Assembly (NCBI GenBank): GCA_036785325.1 | Contig: JAXIVH010000018.1 | Span: 5,196,467 to 5,260,466 of the forward strand | Source: Urophycis tenuis | Lineage: Eukaryota; Chordata; Actinopteri; Gadiformes; Phycidae | Length of the DNA stretch: 64,000 bases | Reading direction: 5' to 3' | In this document: positions 1-22,744 of the stretch, one piece after another | Layout: the number at the start of each line of letters is the position of its first letter | Position numbering within the stretch: the stretch's first letter is position 1 | Notes under the pieces: model-generated | Told to the model about the DNA's origin: nothing | The model's input: the letters and a program-made list of their open reading frames with translations, nothing else | Database searches by the model: none | Made by a program: the position numbers and the translations under genes

Positions 1-280
1 GGGAAACAAGAAGAGAGAGACACTCTACGTATAGTGTTAGAAATATAAATATATAATATAAACATACGTAACAATATAGAAAAAATATATACATAAAAGA
101 ACATACATCTAGACATACACTATAGAAGTAAATAGCATACACAAAGATGTGTAAGTTTAGGTAAGCGGAGTTAGTGAATGACCAGTTATGCAGTGACTAC
201 TAATATATGTTCATATGGACATAAAGTCTAAATAAGGACTGTGGTTGTATGTCTATAAATCAATCTGTCTGTGCCCGTCT

Positions 281-372
281 GTGTGTCTGCATGTGTGTGC
301 ATGTGCGTGTGTGTGTGTGCGTGTGCATGTGTGTGGTGTGTGTGTGTGTGTGTGTGTGTGTGCATGTGTGGT

Positions 373-443
<71 letters not shown>

Positions 444-451
444 TTTGTGTG
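281..451. repeat. (GT)n microsatellite, interrupted
   Basis: Long run of GT dinucleotides with a few GC and CAT interruptions. Open frames across it encode only Cys-Val or Thr-His runs and are not genes. Confidence 0.95.
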
Positions 452-575
452 CTCTCATACAAATTAAATCGGCCCACCCTATATCTTTATCGTGTCCACA
501 TGCTGTCTTGCTGTAATTCATCACAGCTGCATGTCTCATGTATGAAAGTGTGTTAAACTCATTGGCCCATCGTTT

Positions 576-677
<102 letters not shown>

Positions 678-686
678 CAATTTCAT

Positions 687-1229
687 TGGGTTCGTTCTTT
701 GTTAAATCAAAATGATTCTAAATGGACCCCACTAACCAGAAAAAGTTAGCCATTATGTCAATTAAATTTAGTTTAATACAATTTGCATTCTAAAATAAGC
801 TTGCAAAAGTAAAAGCAATAATATAATGTAATATATATGCATTAGCAAAGCTAAAAGAAATGTCATTGCATATATTTATGAAACCATTTACCAAGGTTTA
901 GAAAACCATTGTCTGTTACTGTAATAGACTACATATACATACGCTCAACAAATTGAGCATGAAACTATTTGTATTAAACATTTACAATGTGCTGGCAAAG
1001 AACAAGGCAAGTTCAATGTATTGCAGTTGGATCTAAAAAATACATCTTCACAGGACAGTTTGACATTAATCTTGTGTCAAATGTGTTACACTTGTGTATT
1101 TCTCTTGAACATTAGCTCAGTGAAACCTCATTTTATGTATTTGCTTGTGTAAATAAAGTATGATATTTTGTATTTTTTTAAGAATTGTTTATTTAAATGG
1201 TTATTGTTATGTCCCATGTACATATCATG

Positions 1230-1283
<54 letters not shown>

Positions 1284-3102
1284 CATGTATTATTGAAATA
1301 TCACACGTGAAGTAAAAACTGTTAACTGGATAGGTGCTTATTCCAATTATGATCAAATTGGTTTACAAATAATGTTAAAGAGATTCTATTAAAGTAAAAT
1401 GTCAACATCCATCCACCACAAAGTAGTATTTAAAAAAGGCATACAACACAAAAATCGATAGTAATATAGATGTTGATATGGAAAAGTAGGGACCTAAACT
1501 CCGGCCTTACTGGAACAACTGTTCATGGTAGCATTATAAGAACTACAAATAATATTATACGTTTAAGGGTCACATTTAACTACATATCCCATCAACCGTT
1601 AACACAAGCAGCCGTAAAGCAAGTCGCAATGCTGTGAACAAACAACAGTTGGCTATTCTTCGGTCGTAGAGCGGATTGTAAACAGACAGCCGGTCCATAG
1701 ACGGTTCCGTGTCTCTGGAAAAGGACAATATCTGATTTCAGAACCTGAAATAGCCCACGGCCAAAGGTGAGCGTATCTTTATGTTGAGGAGGAAATGCTA
1801 GCCCACGGCGCGTTTCATTTGGGTCACATACCACATTAATGTCCCCTGTTACTGTGTTACAGCATAGTTGTCGATGTTTTTTGTAAGGTCCATATAGTGA
1901 ATTGACATAGTTTAAATAAACATATATTTCATTCTAACGAGAACATAGCAAGGGGGTTGTAATTACTGTGCCTTTTACCACACTTAAACATGTGCTCTTC
2001 GTTTTGCGGGTCGACTTTATACGGCTGATGTGATCTATGTATAGGTCTATCTCCGTCCTATGGATGGTTTTAATGATGGTTTATTTCAGTATGGACTTCA
2101 ATTACAGCTACATATCTGCTGTATCTACAGCAAAACCCTAAAATGCAGCGGCTCGTCTGGTCCAGGAAGGCTGCAACATTTCCCCATGGTAGTAATAATT
2201 AGTAGTAATACCCTCCATATAACTTAGTTTTATGAATGGCCCACTAATACGTTGTCCATACGCCTCGAAACAACATTGACATCAGTTTCTTGTGTCGATA
2301 CTACAGTTTATCCACGATCATTTATCCATGTATAAAACCGAGTAAACGACACAATAAGTTCATTTTAAAGTATGCTTCGCAGCGTAGCAACAACGCATCA
2401 TTGCCTTTGTCAAGAGGACCCATTCGTGAATACGGTTTTCCACAGCAAAACTTGAGAGCAGCGATACTGCCTGAGAGTGCACCATCCATACAGCCACTCT
2501 AATGTACGTGTTGAAGTCCACAACTCGGCACCGGGGCCTCTGCCACGCCGCCCTGTCTGCTCTGTCAGCAGACCTGACCTTGATGTTTGGTACCATAGAG
2601 AAACACATTCAGGCCCATGGAGAAACAAAAGGCTTCAGGGGTTGTACATGTTAATCCTGCCATGTTTGTGCTTTAGTGCGGATTAGTTTCTTTCTTTATC
2701 TCAAACCCTTGCTATTTTTGACCAAATATTACAACCCAATATGTATAGAGTCAGACCAACGAGTACAGCCAGTACCAAGCGAAACAAAGGATTCATAATC
2801 CTAAGAATCAATTCTTACACCATTATTATTCAATGTGCTGGTATTGACCTAGTATCTTTATATGGATGGTGATAATCCTTTAAGAAGCCCCAGTATTTAC
2901 CTAATTCCCCCTCCCCCACACCCTGTGCAAAAACACAGATTCAAGGGGAAGGTTCCCCTGACCAGGAGTCAAATCCCCGGCCTGTACTTAACCGCCCGCT
3001 TGGCCTGCTCTGGGTTTAGCTCTGGGTTTTGTGACCGGCTGGGGGGGGGGATAGTGTTTTATTGCACCTCAGGAACCATTTCTGTCGCTCCTTTCCTGGC
3101 AG
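687..3102. other. Upstream region of the clk4-like gene, no gene recognised
   Basis: AT-rich sequence with no coding exon I can support. It holds an AT microsatellite (1234-1279). The non-coding first exon and promoter of the clk4-like gene should lie in or before this stretch, because the coding exon begins right after an acceptor (polypyrimidine then CAG, ending at 3102). I could not place that first exon. The GC-richer patch around 2500-2600 is one candidate, without firm evidence. Confidence 0.5.
1226..1290. repeat. (AT)n microsatellite inside a perfect palindrome
   Basis: About 46 bp of AT repeat are flanked by inverted ATGATATTAT / ATAATATCAT arms, so the whole block is self-complementary and could extrude as a cruciform. 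Confidence 0.85.
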
Positions 3103-3104
3103 AT

Positions 3105-14366
<11,262 letters not shown>

Positions 14367-14433
14367 TGCCTGCGTGCACACACACACGCTCAGACACTCA
14401 TATACATACACACATGCATACATGTATGTGTAA

Positions 14434-14475
<42 letters not shown>

Positions 14476-15225
14476 CTATAATAACACAGCACAGCTCTAC
14501 ACCATTTCACTGTGTGCTCCAGAGGAGCGCTGATGTTTGGACTGTATCAGCCCTCAGTGTGGGAGTCTTTATGAGGCTCTTCTCAGGGTGTACAGCAACA
14601 CTAACCGGCTGACGTTTAAACTCGGCTCCTCTGGCCGCTGGGCTAAACCTGCATAGTCGGTAGACCAGTTGACTGCTAAACTAGTCACATGACACACTTT
14701 CCTCATAGACTACAGCTCCTAAACCAGTGTTGGTATGCTTACCAGCGAAATGCACAGGGGTTTTTTGCTAAAAGAAAAAAAATATCCAGAGTTTGCAGGG
14801 TCAAACCAAAGTATTGTCATTTTTTCCACACAGTTGGACGACAATCCATGTTTGTAACGTGTTTCTGTGCATTTCTACACGGCCATGTTTTCTAGCATAA
14901 TGTTTGACATGTATTTTCTATGTGTAAGTCACTACTGAAGCAGGCAGCGTTTGCCAACATCAGTGTTCAGGGTGAAGTTTAAAATGTCAGGGTTTCAGGT
15001 CAGTTCATTTATATTGATTGTGTCTTTGGTGTTCCTCTCTTAACAAGGTGGGGAGTTGCTGCAGTCCTTTTAAGGAAACTGTTCTGTTTGTCTATAACTC
15101 AGGTCTGCCCATTAAGGCAACTTATTTATTTACCTTATAAATGACAATGGCAAGTTTTATGTTTGGGGTTGAGTTCTGTTGAAAACTATTTTGTTTGAGA
15201 ATAAAAATATTTCATATGTTGAAAA
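14367..15225 (+). other. 3'UTR of the clk4-like gene
   Basis: Follows the stop TGA at 14364-14366. It contains a (CA)n tract at about 14378-14474 and ends after a canonical AATAAA at 15200-15205. No other gene lies in it. Confidence 0.7.
15200..15205 (+). terminator. Poly(A) signal AATAAA of the clk4-like gene
   Basis: First canonical AATAAA downstream of the kinase stop codon, followed within 40 nt by a T/G-rich stretch. Confidence 0.65.
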
Positions 15226-15352
15226 GGTATTCTCCTGTATTTTGTATTATTTTGACAAGTTAACTTTTCTTCATAGTCTTCTGATATAGTGGATACTTTA
15301 AGAACCAGACAAGTATAACATTTAAAACCTGTGTGTTGAAAGCAATAATAAC

Positions 15353-15405
15353 TTACATTTACATTTAGCAGACACTTTTATCCAAAGCAACTTACAAAAA
15401 GTTAA
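15353..15405. repeat. LINE/SINE-type conserved tail copy
   Basis: Text TTACATTTAGCAGACACTTT and what follows is the common fish repeat tail ('cagacgcttttatccaaagc' type). The same tail occurs at about 24122-24170 and, in reverse, at 43808-43855 in this window. Confidence 0.6.
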
Positions 15406-17300
15406 TTTGTCTGAAGAAGGTGAAACAGTTCATTGCTGTTAATATAGTAAGAAAGTCACCAGAACAAGTTTCAAGCAGTTGCTAGATTAACCATTGATAA
15501 TATACAACATCTCTGCCAAGTTACAAAGAGCGATTATAAAGTGCCAAGACGTACAACAAATGACAGTATGAGGGGAGATTTTTTTTTATTTTATTTTTTT
15601 AGTCCTAATGATATTATGGCGCCAAATAGTGGAAACAGGCCAATCGTAGTATATGTTGATTTCAAGAAAACACTGAAGTATTTTAGATATCACTTGGTAA
15701 CACTTTACAGTTCGGGTAGGCCTACAGTCATTTTTAACATTAATTGACAAAAGTTAAGGTTGTAGCATAGAGGTCAGCGTTAGTGGATTAACCTTAACCC
15801 TGTTAAATAATGTGTAAATGAATACCGTAGTTAACTTGAACATAAAGGGTAGTGAACATGAACACCATTATTAAATGACTGAATACGTAATAAGTGTTAG
15901 CCTACGGGCTATAGAGGCTCCTCACTGCAGTGCTAATGGGTGGGACCGTCCAGCCGGCAGCCGCACTCCCGGCTCCGGTCCAGCCGGGCCGCAAGTCCAA
16001 GCAGCCTCTGGCATTACGGTAACACCCCTGTGTTACTGAAGTAGGAACGACAACAACTGTAACGATCGAAAAACGCAATTAGGTGTCACTGCACGATCTT
16101 CTGCACCTAAACTTTACCCTCACTTTAATACATAACCGTAACCTTACCATTACACCTAAACATAACTATAATCCAACCACCCAACCGTAAACCCTAAACC
16201 TTACTCTAACCATAACTCAGTTGATTGGCCAGTATAAAACTCAATCAGTTGGACGAGGTCAAGCTCCAGCCATCTGCCTCTGCAGCGAGCACCAAGGTGT
16301 CTCCTGAACTAGCTGTCTAATTCGAGACTACTGTCTAATAGGTCTAAATGTATAATATGCACGTTTCCTGACACAACAGATTATAGTTTAGGCTGCGCTG
16401 CTCCTATTACATATACATCGTTCTCCAAACATAATCAATAAAGTATGCGAAATGAGCATGTGTGACTCAAACTTTAGGCTAACGTTTTAATCCATTGCTG
16501 CTTTTATTACTTCCATTGCTGCTTTTATTTTATACCGTGATGCACTCAGTTTATTTTATTGTATTTTTTTTTTAATGATTATTTTCCTTCCATGTATGAA
16601 CGGGCCTCCTCCAAAACATGCCACTGTACAGTATGACTGTAACTGTATTGTAACGTACTGCACATTTGATAATAAACGACTTGAACTTCAACTTCAACTA
16701 ACTTTGGGAGGATGTAGGCTACTATTAATAAACATAGGGGTTTATCAAGTCCAGTTTCGAGACTGGATAATATTTCCTACTTGTATTATTTTTTTAAATA
16801 AACAAGACATCCAACGTCAAGAATAAAAATGAAACACTCAAATAACAAATATTCCCACACAGACGTTTATAAATTGGGATAACACATTTGATCTCACCTG
16901 TTGAAGACCCCGCCCCCCCCCCCCCCCATGGCCCCTTAAAGGAACCAGGTGCAGGTGCGTGTTTTCAACAACCTCCCAGGTTACCATCCGAAGGTTCTAG
17001 ACATGTTTTATTTCGCTCATAACTAGTGGCACGAATGAAAAAAAAAGTGTTTAATATTTTAGAGACAATGTACGTACGCTATTGAGAAGTTAAGGGGCTG
17101 CATGTGTTGAAACCATATAGGCCTGCGTGCTTTTTTATGTTTCAGGAGCAGATGTGTTTGCTTGAGTGGTCCCGCTTACCGAGTGTTTAGGATTTGTTTA
17201 TTTTGTTCACTAGTTTTGTTGGATTATGTGACGTGCCACAATAGTAGGATTTTAAAATTCAAGAGTGTTTTAACCTAATTAAGATTGTTTGAGTGTGTCG
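15406..17300. other. Intergenic region between the clk4-like and btg3-like genes
   Basis: No coding exon supported. A GC-rich patch at 15905-16020 and a degenerate CCTAA-like stretch at about 16130-16215 are visible. A LINE 3' tail (ending AATAAACGACTTGAACTTCA) lies at about 16640-16701. A C homopolymer is at 16910-16927. The btg3-like promoter probably lies in the last few hundred bases. Confidence 0.5.
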
Positions 17301-17397
17301 GGTGTGTTGATCGAGTTTTTGGTGTAGTCTAGTGTTGAGGCGAGTGCCTGCGCGTTCTCCCGTTTATAACTTCTCTGCGATTGTTGAGCCGGAGGCA

Positions 17398-20300
17398 ATG
17401 AAGGAAGAGATTGCTGCCGCTGTGTTCTTCATCGCCCGCTTGGTGAAGAGATACGGCAGTCTCGATGGTGACGGTAGGGAGCGTTTCGCAGCCGCACTGA
17501 CGTCTGTGCTGTTTGAGACCTACAAAAACCACTGGGTGCACAGCACTCCCAGCAAAGGACAGGCGTACAGGTGTGTACAACTACCAACTAAACGGGCGCT
17601 AAAGTAGTGAATATTCTGCAAAACGATCTTTGCACACTGAATCGCTTTTGTTAGGGATTTTCATACGTTCAGCTGTGAAGGATGACATGGGCAACAGCAT
17701 CATCATTGCTCCAAAATGCCTATTTTGTATCGTCTTGGAAGGTGCCTTCGGATGAACCGAGTCCAGCTGAGGGACCCCGTGTTGGAGCGGTCCTGTGTGC
17801 GGAGCGGCGTGCAGTACGAGGGTCTGGGCCTGCCCAGGGAGCTCACGCTGTGGGTGGATCCAGGGGAAGTGTCCTGCAGGTAGGACTCTGGGGTTGTGAT
17901 GCCAAACAACCCCATCATCATGAACCATGTTGAACTCGTATTGTAGCATGAAAGTCTGAATTGAACCCGGTGTGCTGCAAACTAAAGACTACTACTCTCC
18001 CAAATGATGCACCTGAATAGTACTTGTACATCAGACTGCATCATGGGATGGTTTTTTTTGGCAATACTCAGCCATTTTGAGTAGTAGTAGTGGTAGTATT
18101 AGTAGCTGAATCCCAAATAAATGTAAATATACCTTAATCTAGGCGAATCAACACTTTGTTTCGCATGAGAAACGGTGTGGCAGTTTCAAATGCAACAATG
18201 ACTCCTCATTATAACAAACAATGTCCCAATTATTGCAGAACAATGACCAAAACACCATTACTATGACTAACAGCCCTATACTTCTGAAATGGGCGGGCAG
18301 GTGTACATTTTGATTTGACGCCCTACTGAATTGTCTATATCAGGGGAGGGAACCATAGTCCTGTGACTCACAGCCGACCGGCTCTGGGTTCGAAACACAA
18401 ATGTCTTCAAGCCACCCCACGTCGCTGTCAAAGTCACCAAAGCCCTACCTTCTCATGAATGATGTGGTTCCAAAATCACTGAGGTTTTTTTTTTTTTTTT
18501 TGGAGAAAAAAAAAAGTGTTGGCGCCACTCTCTCCATTTTGTCAAAAAATAATTCTGGTGGGATGACACGTAAACACTGCACTACTCTCCAGGTACACGT
18601 AAACACTGTGCACTACTCTCCAGGTACACGTAAACACTGTGCACTACTCTCCAGGTACACGTAAACATTGTGCACTACTCTCCAGGTACATGTAAACACT
18701 GCACTACTCTCCAGGTACACATAAACACTGTGCACTACTCTCCACATGTAAACACTGTGCACTACTCTCCAGGTACACGTAAACACTGTGCACTACTCTC
18801 CAGGTACATGTAAACAATGCACTACTCTCCAGGTACACGTAAACACTGTGCACTACTCTCCAGGTACATGTAAACACTGCACTACTCTCCAGGTACACGT
18901 AAACACTGTGCACTACTCTCCAGGTACACGTATACACTGCACTACTCTCAAGGTACACGTAAACACTGTGCACTACTCTCCAGGTACACGTAAACACTGT
19001 GCACTACTCTCCAGGTACACGTAAACACTGTGCACTACTCTCCAGGTACAAGTAAACACTGTGCACTACTCTCCAGGTACACGTAATCACTGCACTACTC
19101 TCCAGGTACACGTAAACACTGTGCACTACTCTCCAGGTACACGTAAACACTGTGCACTACTCTCCAGGTACACGTAAACACTGTGCACTACTCTCCAGGT
19201 ACACGTAAACACTGTGCACTACTCTCCAGGTACACGTAAACACTGTGCACTACTCTCCAGGTACACGTAAACACTGTGCACTACTCTCCAGGTACACGTA
19301 AACACTGTGCACTACTCTCCAGGTACACGTAAACACTGTGCACTACTCTCCAGGTACACGTAAACACTGTGCACTACTCTCCAGGTACACGTAAACACTG
19401 TGCACTACTCTCCAGGTACACGTAAACACTGTGCACTACTCTCCACACGTAAACACTGTGCACTACTCTCCAGGTACGGCGAGCACAGCGCTCCCTTCTG
19501 CGTGTCGCTGCTGAGCGGCTGCCACCGCAGCGACCGCCAGTTCTCTCGCCGCATCCAGGAGGCGGTGGAGCGGGCCGACCGGGACATCCCCTCCGGGGCG
19601 TCCTCGGAGGACGACAACGCGGACGACAACGACGACGACGAAGGCGGTGGCGGCGGTGACGAAGAGGAGGGGGAGGACGTGAGCGGAGATGCCACCAGCC
19701 TGAGCAGCTGCAGCAGCAGCGCCCCGTCGGTGGCCCCCTGTCCCGTCTCGGCCCCCCTGCCGAGACCGGAGCACAAGACGATCCCCACGGTCAGCAACCC
19801 CAACAGCATCTACCAGGTAGGTAGGGGGGCCCAGCGGCACCACCTTGATGTTCAGATGGGATGGGATGTGGTGCATCCCCCTGGGGCAACCCTTGGTTGG
19901 TTTGGAAGGCTGTTGTTCTATGTGCTTTTTAAAAACACACACAGGAATCCAGATCCTTTTACCTCCTTTTTTGAAAGTACAGTCAATTTCTTTTTTAAAT
20001 TTTGTCAAGTACCATCGGAAATGAGTTGGAACTCTGCAAAAGCATAATTGCGGACATTGAATGTCCCCTCGCACTTGAATGCAAATAAATATCGATGTCA
20101 CAAAACTGTGCCGAACATGTAGTTCTGTTTCCCCCCCAACCAACGCTGGCTCCTATCGTTTCTCCTCAGTTCAATGAGTTTGCCGCTGGCGCGCCCCAGA
20201 CCTGGGTAACCTACCCCAAGAGGAAGGCTTTTACCGGGGATGGATTCCCTCATCACTTCCCTGCAGCTGCTGCTGCTCTTCCTCCTCCTCCTCTCCCTCC

Positions 20301-20409
20301 TGGCGCCCAGTTCCACGGGCAGAAGGCGTTTAAATCCCACCGACCAAGTTTCTCCTTTTCTGGGCCTCGTGTTGACAAGTACCACTGGGTGAGCAAGTCC
20401 CGCTCATAG
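17398..20409 (+). CDS. btg3: BTG/Tob-family antiproliferative protein, btg3-like; 4 exons, 297 aa
   Basis: BTG/Tob proteins bind CCR4-CAF1 deadenylase through the BTG domain and restrain proliferation. Exons: 17398-17570, 17742-17879, 19474-19816 and 20170-20409; the sum is 894 nt with the stop. The start MKEEIAAAVFF is the family start. BTG box A contains FETYKNHW and SKGQAYRC; box B contains LGLPRELTLWVDPGEVSCRYGE. After the domain come FSRRIQEAVERAD and a Ser/Asp/Glu-rich acidic segment coded by GAC/GAG runs, then VSNPNSIYQ, YPKRKAF and a Pro-rich tail ending HWVSKSRS. These parts line up in order with the tail of BTG3 rather than BTG1/2, though the protein is longer than the roughly 250 aa of mammalian BTG3. 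BTG4 or a fish-specific paralogue cannot be excluded. Confidence 0.83.
17880..18566 (+). other. btg3-like intron 2, unique part
   Basis: Begins at donor GTAGGA. It contains no exon. A GGTTCGAAAC string at about 18387 resembles a polymerase III B box but no tRNA fold surrounds it. A T homopolymer and an A run lie at 18483-18515. Confidence 0.5.
18567..19473 (+). repeat. 31-bp minisatellite ending at the btg3-like exon 3 acceptor
   Basis: About 29 copies of a 31-bp unit made of GTACACGTAAACACTG followed by TGCACTACTCTCCAG, with small indels. The real 3' splice site of exon 3 is the CTCTCCAG of the last unit, so the array has spread from the end of the intron and every unit carries a branch-like TAAAC, a pyrimidine stretch and CAG. 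Confidence 0.95.
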
Positions 20410-20735
20410 ACAGACCAAATCTGGAACCTGGAAAGCACAATTTGTCAAAAGTGCACAATACCACTGTAGTCAGCTGCTAATTAACTTGAGTCAAAGAATT
20501 ATGGAACCTTTTTACAGGATAAAAGAACATTAAGATTTGACACAATAGTTGTCTTGAAGGTTGGGTTTTTAAAGGATAGCTGTTTCATGATTTCAAGTGT
20601 GAAGATAATGGTTTAAAGTAATGCTGCTTAAGCATGTTTTAAAAATTTCTATTTTAAATAAAAAACTTCTAAATGTCGTCTTTTAAAGTAATCTAAATGT
20701 GTATCGGATGTAAATAAATGGTTAACAAAAAATGT
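20410..20735 (+). other. 3'UTR of the btg3-like gene
   Basis: AT-rich sequence after the TAG stop. Two AATAAA signals are seen, at 20657-20662 and 20713-20718. Confidence 0.65.
20713..20718 (+). terminator. Poly(A) signal AATAAA of the btg3-like gene
   Basis: Second of two AATAAA hexamers; followed by a GT-rich stretch (TGTCTTGCCTGTGTCT), the usual downstream element. Confidence 0.6.
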
Positions 20736-21840
20736 CTTGCCTGTGTCTTCATCTTGCAGTAGCCTATGAAGATTGAAATGTAATATGGAGTGCTAACCTG
20801 CACTGAGATGGTTGTACTGAAGGATGTGTATGACCATGCCTGCCAGATGATCGAATGATCAAGATATTTTCCAAAGTGAAGTTGAGGATATCTTGCGGAG
20901 TGTTTCAGAGGTTATAAATCACGATGCAGGACACATCTCAGAATCAAAAGTGGTGTTTAACAGGTTTTTTGGAAACGGGCAGGTAGCTTTACTACTGTGG
21001 TGGAAAAAAAAATCTTTGCTGTGAAAAGGCCATTCCACGGACAAAGTGCATTTGAGCTAAAAGCAGTAATATGCTAGTTCTGGATGAACATATCTGAACT
21101 CTTTAACTATGAAACGGAGGGATTGCAATGGGCTCAGAATCAGTGGTTTGGCGTTTTCTAATGGAACAGGCATTGAGGTATTTGCAGAGCCGCTGCAACA
21201 GATGTGGGCCTACAGTGTTTTTACGAATGACCGTTAAACTGTTAACACTGTTGGTGGGTGCATGATCCTTTGGATCCTTCCGTTAATGGGTAGGTGGGTA
21301 ATAAGGTTAGGTTTGAAAAGATCAATTGTTTATTTCGCTTTTTGTCCCTCACGAAGAGTTGCGAAGTGTTTTGTTTTGAGAGCCGAGCAGATTGTGACAT
21401 CTTGGGACACAACCGATTCGTAGTGGCCTCCCTCGTGTTGGGTTTATTTATGTAACTAAGTGCGACTGATCAACTCGACTGATCAACGCAGCACGCAACT
21501 ATAGAAGAGGATCGTCGGCTACGGCTGTACAAATAATAGCAATGAAACAAATTAGTCTAACACGGAGTACTGTACACATCCGGGTGTGTTTGAGAATAAG
21601 GAACAAAATATGCGTAAAATGAAGTGGCCAACAATGCCCGTGTGACGATATTTTCTGTTCAACAATGCCTGTGTGGGGTTATATTCCTTACAATACAGCA
21701 AAGCTAGTTTGTTTTTGTCAGCTCATAAAAGTGACGAATAGAAAGTCTCCTTCATATCGAGGCCCGCCCTCGGTGGCCTATCACATCTGTTGTTATTGTA
21801 ACGTCTTGTAGTTCTCGCTCACATCCGGTGATATATATTT
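20736..21840. other. Intergenic region btg3-like to hnrnpab
   Basis: No coding sequence recognised. The right end (about 21700-21860) is probably the hnrnpab promoter and has a CACATCCGG (ETS-like) site close to the proposed transcript start. Confidence 0.45.
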
Positions 21841-21849
21841 TGCCACGAG

Positions 21850-22744
21850 TTAGCGGCGAATTCGGAGTGTCCATCTTGAGAAGCAAGTCACCGTCTCCTC
21901 TGTCTCAGAAGTAAGCGCATGTTTTGCTTCATTTTCCACAAAAGCTGTTTTGTAAAGTGATTGCGTGATTCTGGTTCTTCGGGCTTCTATTCATCCTCCG
22001 ACTTGCGTATATCCGTAGTTTAGTAGCTAGCTAGCCTGTTGTCTGTTATGATTAGCAAGAATGCCGTGCTAAGCTAACGCGCTTGATTGAGAGGGCCGCA
22101 AGAGGCTTTTCCCAGAACCCTGTCCTGGATGTGTGCATATATCATAACAAATAGAGCATCTATGGCCATTTAGTGTGCATACGATTTCAGATGAGATTGT
22201 ACTACACCGTTATCACCGTCAAGGTGTTTGTGTACCGGTGCACGGAGAGCGGCTGGGTGCAGGTTTGTGCCCGGGCCTGCACCGCGCATTGAGCGGTAAG
22301 GGAGCTCATAAAGCGCGCCCGGCTTGAATACTCAAAATGGAGAGGTGTGTTGTATCAACTAACAAAACCGCTACAATCGATTCACTCGCGGCTATTTAAC
22401 CTGAAGCATTTATTTCAATCTGCGTTCACTTTGGGCGTTATCTTGCCCAATATTTTAGTTTTACAAGAACGACGACGTTTTTTCCGTATTCGACTTAAGC
22501 CTTTGGTTTCCATTTCAATACAAAGTGAAAGAGAACCATTTACTCCTATTTGAGGAGTGACTTGTGTCCACATCGTTGCATCGAACGGACGGTTGAATTT
22601 ATTTTGGTACATTTTCGGTTTATCCATCTTTGTTGTTGTTCTTTGAAGGTAACTAATTGTTACCTAAACGATTGTTGGAGTGCAGCATGCGCACTAAGCT
22701 CGGGGATTGTATCTGTTTTGTCCCTTAGCCCCCCATCCATCACA
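21850..22744 (+). other. Probable 5'UTR exon and 5'UTR intron of hnrnpab
   Basis: A GC-balanced block ends in CTCAGAA followed by GTAAGC (donor at about 21912). The coding exon is preceded by a T-rich tract and CCCTTAG at about 22729. I infer a non-coding first exon and an intron of about 0.8 kb. No protein evidence tests this. Confidence 0.4.

Noticed and set aside
16130..16215. CCTAA-rich stretch as an interstitial telomere
   Set aside because: Too degenerate; units vary in length and sequence.
18380..18400. GGTTCGAAAC as part of a tRNA gene or tRNA-derived SINE
   Set aside because: No A box at the right distance and no cloverleaf stems could be found.
18567..19473. Regular repeats resembling a CRISPR array
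   Set aside because: Units are contiguous without unique spacers, and the host is a vertebrate; it is a minisatellite.
19463..20143. 226-codon minus-strand frame opposite the btg3-like gene
   Set aside because: Shadow of the GC-rich, acidic-coding exon 3 on the other strand.
22550..22744. Upstream extension of the hnrnpab first exon to an ATG at 22550
   Set aside because: The family start MSDTEN at 22745 follows a likely acceptor; upstream residues look like untranslated sequence.
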